NCBI RefSeq assembly: GCF_000738775.1
Contig: NZ_JPOC01000069.1
Span: forward strand, 17,073 to 81,072
Direction of reading: 5' to 3'
Source: Prescottella defluvii
GTDB lineage: Bacteria > Actinomycetota > Actinomycetes > Mycobacteriales > Mycobacteriaceae
Length of the DNA: 64,000 nt
Shown here: positions 18,311 to 26,953 of the stretch, piece by piece
How positions within the stretch are numbered: the first letter of the stretch is position 1
Layout: every line of letters begins with the position of its first letter
Made by a program: the position numbers and the translations under genes
Notes under the pieces: generated by a model
Databases searched by the model: none
What the model was told of the DNA's origin: nothing
Seen by the model: the letters and a program-made list of their open reading frames with translations, nothing else

Positions 18311-19312
18311 ATGAAACTCGGCGTCATGAGCCTCGGCGACCACCTCCCCGACCCGCACACCGGAATCCGCACGTCACAGGGCGAGCGCCTGCGCTCCATC
18401 GTCGACAGCTCGGTCGAAGCGGAGAGCCTGGGATTCTCCATGGTCGCGCTGGGAGAGCACCACTTCAACGACTACATCATCTCGTCCCCGCAGCTCATGC
18501 TCGCCGCGATTGCCGAGCGCACGAAAACGATTCGCTTGGCGACGGCGGTGACCCTGCTCGCCACCTCCGACCCGGTCCGGGTGGCGGAGGATTTCGCGAT
18601 GCTCGACCAGTTGTCCGGAGGCCGGGCCGAGATCGTCGTCGGACGCGGCATCAACCCCGAGACCTACGCGGCATTCGGCGGCCTGGATCCCAAGCAGGGC
18701 CACGCCATCATGGGCGAGAAGATCCAACTGCTGGATCAGCTCTGGAACTCCACGGAGCCCTTCAGTTGGTCCGGCGAGTTCCGCGGTCCTCTGGAGAATG
18801 TGCAGCTCAAGCCCTCACCGTTCGCGGGCGTGCCCCGCGTGTGGCTGGGCACCGGCACCACCGAGGAGTCCGTCCGGCGCACCGCCGAGCAGGGACTCCC
18901 CCTGATGCTGCCGAGCATCTTCGGCCGCCTCGACTCGTGGGGGCCGCTGGTGAAGCTGTACCGCGAATTGATGACCGAACAGGGCAAGGAGCCCCTGGTC
19001 GGGTCGTGCAGCTACGTCCATGTGGCACAGGACAGCAAGGAAGCTCACGAACGGTGGCGCCCCTACCTGGTCAACTACGTCACGTGGGCTCGTGAACTGA
19101 CCGGGAACAACATGCCCGTCGACTACGACAAGCTGCTCGCAGGGACGGCCATGTCCGGCAACCCCGATGAGGTCGCCGACCGGATGCTCATGGTCAAGGA
19201 TGTGGTCGACCCCGACATCCACCTGGCGGTCTTCGACGTGGGCGGCCTCCCGCACGAGCTTCTCGTCGAGAACATGCGCCTGTTCTCGTCCGAGGTCATG
19301 CCCAAGCTGTAA
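18311..19312 (+). CDS. LLM-class (luciferase-like) flavin-dependent oxidoreductase, 333 aa
   Basis: TIM-barrel monooxygenase using reduced FMN. MKLGVMSLGDHL, VEAESLGFSMVALGEHHFNDYIISSPQLML and VAEDFAMLDQLSGGRAEIVVGRG are typical; PRVWLGTGTTEESVRRTAEQG precedes the C-terminal helices. AAAGGA lies before ATG; a longer upstream frame has no support. A flavin reductase gene with a matching promoter box lies 0.8 kb downstream on the other strand, so the two probably form a two-component monooxygenase. Substrate unknown. Confidence 0.86.
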   Translation: MKLGVMSLGDHLPDPHTGIRTSQGERLRSIVDSSVEAESLGFSMVALGEHHFNDYIISSPQLMLAAIAERTKTIRLATAVTLLATSDPVRVAEDFAMLDQLSGGRAEIVVGRGINPETYAAFGGLDPKQGHAIMGEKIQLLDQLWNSTEPFSWSGEFRGPLENVQLKPSPFAGVPRVWLGTGTTEESVRRTAEQGLPLMLPSIFGRLDSWGPLVKLYRELMTEQGKEPLVGSCSYVHVAQDSKEAHERWRPYLVNYVTWARELTGNNMPVDYDKLLAGTAMSGNPDEVADRMLMVKDVVDPDIHLAVFDVGGLPHELLVENMRLFSSEVMPKL

Positions 19313-19373
19313 AGGCGTCTTCTCGATATCGATATGATCCAGGCCTGCAGTAGTCAGATCAAGGGGCCGCATC

Positions 19374-20039
19374 GTGCACACAAGGCGTACCGACCACCAA
19401 TCCGCCGGGACCAAGGGACAGCAGACCGCACAGCTGATCAAGACCTCGGCGCGAACAGTTTTCGAACGCGACGGCTATCTCAATGCCAGGATGACCGATA
19501 TCGCTGACGCTGCCGGCAAGTCTCCGGCCACGCTGTACAACTACTTCGACAACAAGAGCGAAATCCTCGCGGCGTTGCTGGAGGACTTCTTGGAGTACGT
19601 CCTCGCCGAGGGGAAGGATGCTCGGCGGCTCGACGGGTACACCCCGGATTCACTGAGATCGGCCATCGCGGCCTTCTGGCGGGCCTACACCGAGTTCATT
19701 CCGGAGTTGGTCGGCGTGACGCACGCCGCATCGGTCGAACCCGAGTTCACCCAGGTGTGGATGCAGATTCGCGACGTCGGCGTTCGCCAGATCGCGGCAC
19801 ACATCGTGAATCTGCAGGCCCATGGTTTCACCGATCCCAGCCTGAACCCGGAAGTCGCCGCCTCGGCCCTCTCTTCGATGCTCGAGCACAGTTGCTACCT
19901 GTGGCTGGGCACGAACGCGCAGGGCACGGGACGGCCGGCATCCGACGACCAGGCGATCGACACGATCAGCTACCTGTGGTCGCATGCGCTCGGGCTCGCC
20001 GAACCACGGCCGGGTGGAACGCGCCGAGCTCGTACGTAG
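19374..20039 (+). CDS. TetR-family transcriptional regulator, 221 aa
   Basis: Helix-turn-helix with ARMTDIADAAGKSPATLYNY then FDNKSEIL, followed by a helical ligand domain. GTG start with AAGGGG upstream. It sits between the monooxygenase (plus) and the flavin reductase (minus), whose promoters share a TAACGTCA box; control of both is inferred. Its own leader has TCGATATCGATA, a different palindrome. A terminator follows. Confidence 0.86.
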   Translation: MHTRRTDHQSAGTKGQQTAQLIKTSARTVFERDGYLNARMTDIADAAGKSPATLYNYFDNKSEILAALLEDFLEYVLAEGKDARRLDGYTPDSLRSAIAAFWRAYTEFIPELVGVTHAASVEPEFTQVWMQIRDVGVRQIAAHIVNLQAHGFTDPSLNPEVAASALSSMLEHSCYLWLGTNAQGTGRPASDDQAIDTISYLWSHALGLAEPRPGGTRRART

Positions 20040-20062
20040 CGATCTCCAGCCGACACAACGAC

Positions 20063-20118
20063 AACGACCCCCGATCGACCCCCAAACTTCCAGGAGAGTG
20101 GGTCGACCGGGGGTCGTT
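20063..20118. terminator. Bidirectional terminator
   Basis: A 19-bp stem with one mismatch (AACGACCCCCGATCGACCC arm) and an 18-base loop, between the convergent tetR and flavin-reductase genes. Confidence 0.85.
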
Positions 20119-20154
20119 CCGTCCGTCGGATGTGCGACCTTGTCGCGGCTGCGA

Positions 20155-20685
20155 CTATCGGGACAGAATCTCGTACTGGCCGCAGTAGTAGAGCAGTGGG
20201 CGACCCGACGGCCTCCGTTCGGTGTCCACGACCCGACCGAGAACGATGTCGTGATCCCCGCCGGGGAAGACCGACTCGACAGTGCAATCGATATGCGCGA
20301 GGGAGCCCTCGATCAGCGGCGAACCCGTCTCTCCCGCACGCCAATCGATGGTGTCGAACTTGTCGTCGCGTCGCTGCGCGAACAGGTTGCTGACCTCGCG
20401 CTGGGACTCTTCGAGCACATTGATGCAGAAGGCCCCCGACGCCTTGATCTGTCCCCAACTCGACGATGTGGAGGAAGGGCAGAACATCACCATCGGAGGG
20501 TTTATCGACAAGGAGGAGAATGACTGACAGGTCAGGCCCACCGGCTTGCCCGAGACGGTACCGGTCACGATCACCACCCCCGACGCGAAGTGACCGAGGA
20601 CGTCCCGCAGTGCGCGGCCTCCGTCCTGCACGATTGTGTCGGAGCTCGCCTCCTTGTCCATAGGCGAGTTGCTGGGCTGCATCAT
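20155..20685 (-). CDS. Flavin reductase (HpaC/DIM6-NTAB type), 176 aa
   Basis: NAD(P)H:flavin reductase that supplies FMNH2 to an oxygenase. LRDVLGHFASGVVIVTG, PVGLTCQSFSSLSINPPMVM and SGAFCINVLEESQREVSNLFA are family signatures; the C-terminal HDIVLGRVVDTE is also usual. AGGAGG lies six bases before ATGATG. Its promoter carries the second TAACGTCA box. The luciferase-like enzyme upstream of tetR is the likely partner. Confidence 0.87.
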   Translation of the reverse strand: MMQPSNSPMDKEASSDTIVQDGGRALRDVLGHFASGVVIVTGTVSGKPVGLTCQSFSSLSINPPMVMFCPSSTSSSWGQIKASGAFCINVLEESQREVSNLFAQRRDDKFDTIDWRAGETGSPLIEGSLAHIDCTVESVFPGGDHDIVLGRVVDTERRPSGRPLLYYCGQYEILSR

Positions 20686-20723
20686 GAGAGTCCTCCTGGC
20701 AGAACGCGATTCAAATTACATAA

Positions 20724-20745
20724 CTGAATATAACGTCAGTTTTGG
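20724..20745. promoter_or_regulatory. TAACGTCA-box operator candidate upstream of flavin reductase
   Basis: Contains AACTGA...TCAGTT flanking TAACGTCA, 39 bases before the start. See the matching site at 18255. Confidence 0.55.
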
Positions 20746-20843
20746 GCGTAGTTCAAATCTCGCCGTCCGCCCTCTCTTCAGCGGAATCCCTTACACGGGA
20801 ACGAATTCTGATATCCGGGCAGGCCCAGCCGAGGGCCCACCCT

Positions 20844-21959
20844 TCACGATGAGGTGAGTCCAGCGAGGAGGTGCGCCACCACGGGCAGCGACGCGTCCGC
20901 GTCTCCGCGCCGGCCGCGCAAGACGTCCGGCGTCTGGGCCAGAGCACCCTCAGAGACCTCGAAGTCGTGCCGCCATTCGACGAACGTGCGGTGCTCCACC
21001 ATCAGCCAGCGGCCGTCGCGGCGCTCGAATCGGTCGAGGTAGCGGCCACCCGCAATGCCCTCGTAGTCCGTCTCGCGGCCGCCCCAGAAGGCGTCGACGG
21101 GAGCCGTCGGCGGAACGCGGTGGTAGGCGGTGACGTAGGTCTCGACCACAGCGGTGTCGCCGGCGAAGGAGAAGAGCATGTTGCCGATCTGGTGCTGGGT
21201 CCGCACCAGGGCACCCATCGATACGCGCGCGCCGGCCACCATCTCCTGCCAGCTCTTCTCAGTGTCGATGAAGACGGTTCGCCCGTCCTCGTGAAACACG
21301 CTGGGCATGAGGTCCCATCTGTTCCGGTCGACCGCGTGGCAGAACCGGGTGACCGCGTCGGCGATCTCTGCCCTGTCGACCAACCGTGCCACATCCATCC
21401 GGCCGGGCTCGCCTGTGCGCCAAGCCTCGACGACCGGCGCGGAGATGTCGGTGTCGTCCCGCCCACGCGACTGAGAGGGCACGTCGGCCAAGGCTCCCTC
21501 TCGCACCTGTCGATGGTTGCGCCACTCCATCAGCAGGCGCCGGTCGGCGATTCGCCAGAGCCCGTCGCGGCGCTCGAAGCGGTCGATGTACCGCGCGCCC
21601 AGCACGACCTCGTACGCCTCCCCGGTGCCACCGAAAGACCCGCCCGGAGGCGCGTCCTGCGGAACCTGATGGAAGGCGGTCACATAGGTTTCGACGTGGG
21701 CGACGTCGCCGTCGAAGGCAATCTGGATGTTGCCGACCTGGTGATGCGTGCGGCCGAGCGGCTCGAGCAGGGCGGACCCCTGGGCCACGAACTCGCGCCA
21801 GTGGCCGCCGATCGCCGACAGCCTGCAGGTGGCATCCTCGTGGAACACCGAGTCCATCAGCCACCAGCGTCGACGATCGGTCGCGTGACAGTACCGGTGG
21901 ATCACATCGGTGATCGCGGCTCGGGCCGTTACCGATTCGAGTGTGTACTCAGCGTGCAT
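20844..21959 (-). CDS. Tandem double-domain SnoaL-like (NTF2-fold) protein, 371 aa
   Basis: Two copies of the same domain in one chain, roughly residues 8-170 and 190-355. Repeat landmarks match: AITDVIHRYCHATDRRRW versus EIADAVTRFCHAVDRNRW, SVFHEDATC versus SVFHEDGRT, HHQVGNIQI versus QHQIGNMLF, VETYVTAFHQVP versus VETYVTAYHRVP, and RYIDRFERRDG versus RYLDRFERRDG. Members of this group usually carry one domain. An A-H dyad-like HxxxR pattern could support dehydration or isomerisation. AGGAGTG precedes ATG, eight bases after the racemase-family stop, so they are co-transcribed. Confidence 0.82.
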   Translation of the reverse strand: MHAEYTLESVTARAAITDVIHRYCHATDRRRWWLMDSVFHEDATCRLSAIGGHWREFVAQGSALLEPLGRTHHQVGNIQIAFDGDVAHVETYVTAFHQVPQDAPPGGSFGGTGEAYEVVLGARYIDRFERRDGLWRIADRRLLMEWRNHRQVREGALADVPSQSRGRDDTDISAPVVEAWRTGEPGRMDVARLVDRAEIADAVTRFCHAVDRNRWDLMPSVFHEDGRTVFIDTEKSWQEMVAGARVSMGALVRTQHQIGNMLFSFAGDTAVVETYVTAYHRVPPTAPVDAFWGGRETDYEGIAGGRYLDRFERRDGRWLMVEHRTFVEWRHDFEVSEGALAQTPDVLRGRRGDADASLPVVAHLLAGLTSS

Positions 21960-21966
21960 ATCTCGA

Positions 21967-22836
21967 TCACTCCTGCGTTTCGAGGGGCACGCCGGCCGGC
22001 AGTTCACACGAAGCGGTGCCGTCGTCATTCAGCACGCAGACGGGGCAATCTTCCTGATCCTCGCCGAACGCGAGGTCTGCCGCCTTCATCATCTCCGCCA
22101 GGACGTGATGGCGATCCGACTTGGGCACGCGAGGATCGCGCGCGGGCTGCAGGCCGAGCGCGACCATCGACTCGAGCTGCCGGTACCCGGCAGTGGTCGG
22201 GTCCACGATGGGGACGCTCGCGCGCGACGCGAGCACATCGGCGACCGGGCTCATGCAGTTGCACCCGAGAATGATCGACTCGGCGCCGTCCTGCACCGCA
22301 AGCTCGATCTCGTCGAGGATGCGCTCGATCATGTGCTCGCGTCCGGACCTCATCTGGGTGAGGAAGTTGTCCTCGTCGGCAAGCGTGCCCTGCTCGTCCG
22401 GCGTGGAGACGTACCGCACCGAAATGCATTGCTGCCCTATGGGGTTCTCGCGGAGGAGTCGCTCGTATACGAAGCTCATCGTCTCCGGCCAGATCGTGAC
22501 GATGCTGAACCGAGACCCCAGTGCCGCCGCCGCCAGGAGGCTGGCCTGACCGCTACCGATCACCGGAATGTCAACGGCGGCACGCGCGGCCGCGAGTCCA
22601 TAGTCCGGTACCCCGCCGATCAGGACCCCGGCATACCCGTCGCGGTCGGCTCGAATGGCCGCTTCCGCGTACGTCATATCGGAGAGAAGCAGGTCGGTCG
22701 CATTGACAGGGGTGATTCGAATCTCGGTATCCACCACGTCGACAGCGAAACCTGGCGTGATCAGGTGCTCGGGAATCCGATTTCCCTCCCGCTGCGCGCC
22801 GCCCTTGAGGTCCAAATATGCTATGCGCCTGGCCAA
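21967..22836 (-). CDS. Asp/Glu/hydantoin racemase superfamily protein with a single catalytic-position Cys, 289 aa
   Basis: The superfamily fold is recognisable: IPVIGSGQASLLAAAALGSRFSI, SIILGCNCMSPVADVL and DPTTAGYRQLESM. Racemases use two cysteines; here the first site reads VLIGGVPDYG with glycine at residue 74-75, while C192 occupies the second site. Arylmalonate decarboxylase shows the same Gly/Cys pattern, so a decarboxylase or isomerase role is worth testing; this is inference. The TTG start has AGGAG six bases upstream. A C-terminal CPVC extension is unusual. Confidence 0.75.
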   Translation of the reverse strand: MARRIAYLDLKGGAQREGNRIPEHLITPGFAVDVVDTEIRITPVNATDLLLSDMTYAEAAIRADRDGYAGVLIGGVPDYGLAAARAAVDIPVIGSGQASLLAAAALGSRFSIVTIWPETMSFVYERLLRENPIGQQCISVRYVSTPDEQGTLADEDNFLTQMRSGREHMIERILDEIELAVQDGAESIILGCNCMSPVADVLASRASVPIVDPTTAGYRQLESMVALGLQPARDPRVPKSDRHHVLAEMMKAADLAFGEDQEDCPVCVLNDDGTASCELPAGVPLETQE

Positions 22837-23034
22837 TTGATTCTCCTAGACTGCGAATGTGAGTGTCGTCACTTCGTCGGAGGCTATCAGAAATAGGTTC
22901 CCTCGAGAAGAGAACCGAGACCAGGTCGAGGATGGAAATCGGTGATCGAATAGCCCACTGACAGAATCAGTCTCGTAGATTCGTCGCGCGAGGAAGCAGG
23001 CGCCTCGACACACGGAACGGAGGTGGATCCGAAT

Positions 23035-24699
23035 TCAGCCCCGAGCGGCTCGATAGACATCACCGTGCTCGACGCGCATGACCTTCTTGTCGAGCTTGCC
23101 GACGCTCGTGCGCGGGAGCTTGTCGACATACAGGACCGTGTCAGGCAACTGCCACTTGGCGAAGGCGCCGCCGAGTAGCGCATGGATCTCGGCGAGCGCG
23201 ACTTCCTCTCCATCCGTGGTCACCATGATCACGACCGGACGTTCCTGCCATTTCGGATGCTCGACACCGATCACCGCCGCCTCAGCCACCCGAGGATGGG
23301 CAATGATCGCGTTCTCCATATCGATCGACGAAATCCATTCGCCGCCACTCTTGATGACATCCTTGAGGCGGTCCGCGAGCTTGAGGTAGCCGTTCTGATC
23401 GATGGTGCCGATATCGCCGCTGCGCCAGTAACCGTCGAGGAACTTGTCGGCGTCGTCATCAAGCTTGTGGTACCGCGCGGTGATCCACGGTCCCCGCAGC
23501 AGGACCTCGCCCTTACTGTTGCCGTCGTGCGGCAAGTCGTTGCCCTCCGGATCTACGATCCGCACATCGACACCGCCCGCGGGAAGACCCTGATAGCGCT
23601 TGATGCTCCACCATTCGTCTTCCGTCACCTTGCCCTGCAAGGTCACCTTGCGGCCGTAGTTGACGAAAGCCATCGGCGCAGTCTCGGTAGCCCCGTACGC
23701 ATGGATGAAGTCGGCACCGGTCAATTCGTAGAAACCACGCATGAGCGAGAGCGCGGGCTCGGTGGCGCCGGACAGCAGTCGGGTGCGACTGAAGTCCGGT
23801 TTGACGTCGAGTGTCTCGATGTAGTCGAGCATCGGCTGGAAGATCGCTGGCGCGCCGTTCGCGACCGTCACGTTCTCGTCGATCATCACGTCCGCCAACA
23901 TGTCCGTGTCCTGCGCCGAATAGCGGCCGGGCAGAACGATCTTGGCCGCGACGTAGACGGCAGACTGCGGAAGGCCCCAGGACTGACTGTGGAACATCGG
24001 CGTGATCAGCATGACCGCGTCGGCGGCGCTCATTCCGTAGGACGAAGCCTGCGTCAGGGTGTGCAGGTAGATCGCTCGATGTGAGTAGTACACGCCCTTC
24101 GGCCGGCCGGTGGTTCCGGTCGTGTAGCAGGCGCTGTAGGCGGAACTCTCGTCGATCATCGGCCAGTCGATTTCCGGGGACGCCTTCGCCACCAGGTCCT
24201 CGAAATGACGGACGTTCGGCAACGTGGTGGCAATCTCCGAGAGAGGCTTGTCGGACATCACCACCCACGTGACCTCCGGGGCAAACGGCGCCACCGACTC
24301 CGCGACGCTCAGCAGGCTCTCATCCACCAGGACGACAGACGCGCCACCGTGGGTGGCGACATACCCCACATCCTCGGGCGCCAGGCGCAGGTTCATCTGC
24401 AGCATCACCGCTCCGGTGCCCGGGATGGCCCAGTAGAGCTCGAAATGCCGCTTGCTGTTCCAGTCCAGGATCCCCACCACATCACCGGGTTTCACGCCCA
24501 GGTCGGTCAGGGCGTTGGCAATCCGCTTGATGCGCGCGTAGGCGTCGCCGTAGGTGTAGCGGTCCCATCCCCCGTCGCCGGTGCGATAGACGATCTCGCG
24601 CTCCGGGTAGTTGCGGGCCGAATGACGGATCAGCGTGGTCGTGTTGAGCTGATACGAGTCGTCATTCGTCGACGGGTGCCCCTTGACAATCGCGGTCAT
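23035..24699 (-). CDS. AMP-forming long/medium-chain-type acyl-CoA synthetase, 554 aa
   Basis: Fatty-acyl-CoA-synthetase branch of the ANL family: YTTGTTGRPKGVYYSHRA (P-loop), MFHSQSWGLPQ, HAYGATETAPMAFVNYG, GYWRSGDIGTID, LADRLKDVIKSGGEWISSID and SVGKLDKKVMR with the C-terminal lysine. The frame is open 135 bases further upstream, but GAGGAG seven bases before this ATG fixes the start. It is the first minus-strand gene upstream of the racemase and SnoaL pair, after a 198-base gap. Confidence 0.87.
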   Translation of the reverse strand: MTAIVKGHPSTNDDSYQLNTTTLIRHSARNYPEREIVYRTGDGGWDRYTYGDAYARIKRIANALTDLGVKPGDVVGILDWNSKRHFELYWAIPGTGAVMLQMNLRLAPEDVGYVATHGGASVVLVDESLLSVAESVAPFAPEVTWVVMSDKPLSEIATTLPNVRHFEDLVAKASPEIDWPMIDESSAYSACYTTGTTGRPKGVYYSHRAIYLHTLTQASSYGMSAADAVMLITPMFHSQSWGLPQSAVYVAAKIVLPGRYSAQDTDMLADVMIDENVTVANGAPAIFQPMLDYIETLDVKPDFSRTRLLSGATEPALSLMRGFYELTGADFIHAYGATETAPMAFVNYGRKVTLQGKVTEDEWWSIKRYQGLPAGGVDVRIVDPEGNDLPHDGNSKGEVLLRGPWITARYHKLDDDADKFLDGYWRSGDIGTIDQNGYLKLADRLKDVIKSGGEWISSIDMENAIIAHPRVAEAAVIGVEHPKWQERPVVIMVTTDGEEVALAEIHALLGGAFAKWQLPDTVLYVDKLPRTSVGKLDKKVMRVEHGDVYRAARG

Positions 24700-25010
24700 T
24701 GCGCGCTCCTCAGATCCGGTTGTCCTACTGGTACTGCTCGCGCCCACCGATGACGCCAAGGGTCCTGCCCACGATGCGGGATTCACGCACCTGCACTCGC
24801 ACCCTGAGCTGCGACACCCTCTGGGACTGACCACTCAGATACCGCATTATTCTGCATGGCAGAGCATCTCTCTTATTCAGAGTTGCACAGGTCAACGATG
24901 CAAGTCAAGAAACGCAGGCCGAAAACTGAAGCCGCCCGGAAACTCTCGACCATCCGACACCGCGTGGAGCACTGCAGCAGGGAGCCGACGAATCGCCTGG
25001 CGTTGCTTCG
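24700..25010. other. Intergenic promoter region of the CoA ligase
   Basis: No gene seen. CTGCATGGCAGAG (24852-24864) followed by CTCTCTT resembles, read on the minus strand, the CTCTGCCA-ATGCAG element found at 32931 and 33563. Confidence 0.5.
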
Positions 25011-25862
25011 TCAGTCCCGCAAACGCGAAATACCCGACGAGCCGGCGCTGGCCATGGCCAGCGCAAGGTCGGTGTACTCCCGTGCGATCTCGTGGGGGGG
25101 CGGGCTCACGCCAGGCTTGTACCAATCGGCCACGGCAACGCACATCGTGACGATCGCAGTGGCGGTCGACGACGCCGGCACGGTTCCGACCCGCCCCGCA
25201 TCACGGCAGGCCTCCACGGCGGCCTGCACAATGTCCCGGACCTGCAGCCGCGCCTGGAGGTGCAGCGATCGGCCGGACTCGTCGAGCGACCGTAGCTCAG
25301 TGGACGCGAGCACCGCCGAGGCCTGACGGTACGTGTGGAAGAGGATCACGCACTCGACCAGGTTCGCCAACCGTTCAGCGGGTGAATCCGCTTCGGCGTC
25401 CGCAGCCACGCATCGGCCTATCAGCTCGGCCATCGCGCCCTGCAGCAATTCAGTGAGCAGAACGTCCTTGCTCTCCACGTGGTAGTAGACGCCGGCCATC
25501 GACAAGCCGCACCGGTCGGCGATCATCCTGACGGTGGCAGCGTGGTAGCCGACCTCTACAAAGACGTCCAACGCCGTCCGAAAGACCGGGGGGAGGTCCA
25601 GCGGCTCGAAGTCTCGCCAGTCGTCGAACCGTGGGCCGGCAGGCTCGGGCGGACGCAGATCCAGCGGCACCCCGAGCGCGGCCGAGAGGGCCTGCAAGCG
25701 CTCGTGACCCGGCAGGCTCTTCCCGTTCTCGAACTCACTCAGAGATGACGGGCTCATGCCGACCAGCTGAGCAAGCTGCCGGAGCCCGACCTCGCGCTCG
25801 ATACGCGCCGCGCGAATCCTGGCGCCCAGCTCTTCCCCGCCGACTCGTCCCGCGCGCTCCAT
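25011..25862 (-). CDS. Fused XRE-type HTH plus TetR regulator, 283 aa
   Basis: Two DNA-binding domains in one chain. Residues ~10-65 form an XRE/Cro helix-turn-helix (LRQLAQLVGMSPSSLSEFEN then GKSLPG). Residues ~85-135 form a TetR helix-turn-helix (VRMIADRCGLSMAGVYYHV). A TetR-type helical ligand domain follows. GTG codons two and three residues further upstream are alternative starts; none has a strong ribosome site. It could bind two sites or a composite one; the CTTAGCGATCG palindrome 300 bases upstream and the CTCTGCCA elements are candidates. Target genes unproven. Confidence 0.82.
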   Translation of the reverse strand: MERAGRVGGEELGARIRAARIEREVGLRQLAQLVGMSPSSLSEFENGKSLPGHERLQALSAALGVPLDLRPPEPAGPRFDDWRDFEPLDLPPVFRTALDVFVEVGYHAATVRMIADRCGLSMAGVYYHVESKDVLLTELLQGAMAELIGRCVAADAEADSPAERLANLVECVILFHTYRQASAVLASTELRSLDESGRSLHLQARLQVRDIVQAAVEACRDAGRVGTVPASSTATAIVTMCVAVADWYKPGVSPPPHEIAREYTDLALAMASAGSSGISRLRD

Positions 25863-25891
25863 GAGCACCACGGTATCCCGCCGTCACGCGA

Positions 25892-26025
25892 TCACCCGGC
25901 CGGACGACCACCATCCACAACGATGGCCTGTCCGGTCATGCACGCCGCATCGTCGCTCCCAATGACAAGCACCGCCGCCCCGCGGCCGATGCGCGAGCCG
26001 GCGCCGTGACGATTACAGATTTGGC
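25892..26025 (-). pseudogene. Deletion relic of an SDR-family dehydrogenase
   Basis: Read on the minus strand, one frame gives GAGSRIGRGAAVLV, which resembles the SDR nucleotide motif, running straight into GSDDAACMTGQAIVVDGGRP and a stop, the SDR C-terminus. About 200 internal codons are missing and the start of the N-terminal strand (SVIVT) is in another frame. So an SDR gene once stood here, upstream of the XRE-TetR gene. Confidence 0.6.
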
Positions 26026-26161
26026 CTCAAACGGTTGCGACCGGCCACTCCGACACCCCCTCCGACGTGCCGATTCTGTCAAGCAGAAGCAATCTCTGGC
26101 ACAGCAGCCAGGCACGGCGAATGGATCGTCGTCAATAGCACGATCACCCACCCGTTCGAAA

Positions 26162-26177
26162 CTTAGCGATCGATAGG
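26162..26177. promoter_or_regulatory. Candidate operator, CTTAGCGATCG family
   Basis: CTTAGCGATCGATAGG, in the spacer between the divergent XRE-TetR gene and the NTF2-like gene. Confidence 0.5.
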
Positions 26178-26228
26178 TCTTGACGAACCAAACGGACGGG
26201 AATACGGTCTTCGTGAGACATCCGAGCG

Positions 26229-26423
26229 ATGCGCGTCACAGCCCGAGACGAGTGCGAGCCGGCAGCCGCGGAACCCGGGAGTGGGACCACCTGCGCGCCG
26301 CCGATCCGCTTCCTCGACTCAGGCGACATCCTGCTCGAGCACGTAGCCCGGACCCGCAAGTTGCGCAACGCCAACAACTCTCACGCCCTCGCAAGCAAGC
26401 TCAGCGCCGCCGACGGCGCCTAG
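26229..26423 (+). CDS. Possible 64-residue ORF or gene 3' relic
   Basis: Codon use is GC3-rich like real genes here, and the stretch RFLDSGDILLEHVARTRKLR is protein-like, but I recognise no family and see no ribosome site before ATG. It ends 15 bases before the next start, so it may be the tail of a deleted gene that led the NTF2-VOC-NTF2 group. Confidence 0.3.
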   Translation: MRVTARDECEPAAAEPGSGTTCAPPIRFLDSGDILLEHVARTRKLRNANNSHALASKLSAADGA

Positions 26424-26437
26424 TCAGGAGTACTCCA

Positions 26438-26806
26438 ATGAGCGACATCCTCGAGTTCGCAGACCAGTTCTTCAACGCCGTCTCGGACGGCGACATCGAC
26501 GCGGTGGCCGGCTTCTACCGTGACGACGTGACCGTCTGGCACAACTTCGACAACCTCGACCAGTCCCGTGAGGACAACCTCGTGACCCTTGCGGGAATCT
26601 CCGGCCGCTATGACGCCTTCGGCTACGCGGACATCCGCCACACCGCCCTCGAGGACGGTTTCCTCCGTCAGCACGTCATCCAGGCCACGGTCGGGGAGAA
26701 GACCGTAAACGTCCCCGCGGTCCTTCGCGTGTACGTCGAGAGCGGCAAGATCCACCGCATCGAGGAGTACTTCGACCGGGGCCAACTCAACGCCGTGTTC
26801 AGCTGA
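26438..26806 (+). CDS. NTF2-like (SnoaL-type) protein, 122 aa
   Basis: Starts MSDILEFADQFFNAVSDGD; VWHNFDNLDQSREDNL and IHRIEEYFDRGQL are shared with the 122-residue protein at 27523, and the fold matches the protein at 9442. CAGGAG precedes ATG. Likely a small cytoplasmic isomerase, dehydratase or lyase; reaction unknown. It lies upstream of a VOC gene. Confidence 0.8.
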   Translation: MSDILEFADQFFNAVSDGDIDAVAGFYRDDVTVWHNFDNLDQSREDNLVTLAGISGRYDAFGYADIRHTALEDGFLRQHVIQATVGEKTVNVPAVLRVYVESGKIHRIEEYFDRGQLNAVFS

Positions 26807-26856
26807 CCCGACCCACGACACCGGGCGCCGGGCACCACGACGACCACCGTTCGCGA

Positions 26857-26872
26857 CTTAGCGATCGTTCGA
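26857..26872. promoter_or_regulatory. Candidate operator, CTTAGCGATCG family
   Basis: CTTAGCGATCGTTCGA, 81 bases before the VOC gene, suggesting that VOC and the second NTF2-like gene have their own promoter. Confidence 0.5.
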
Positions 26873-26953
26873 TCTTTCCCATCCGATCACTCGGACCTAC
26901 CGTCGAGCCGAGAATCCGGCGAGATGGCCGCCATACAGCGAGGAGAATGTGAC

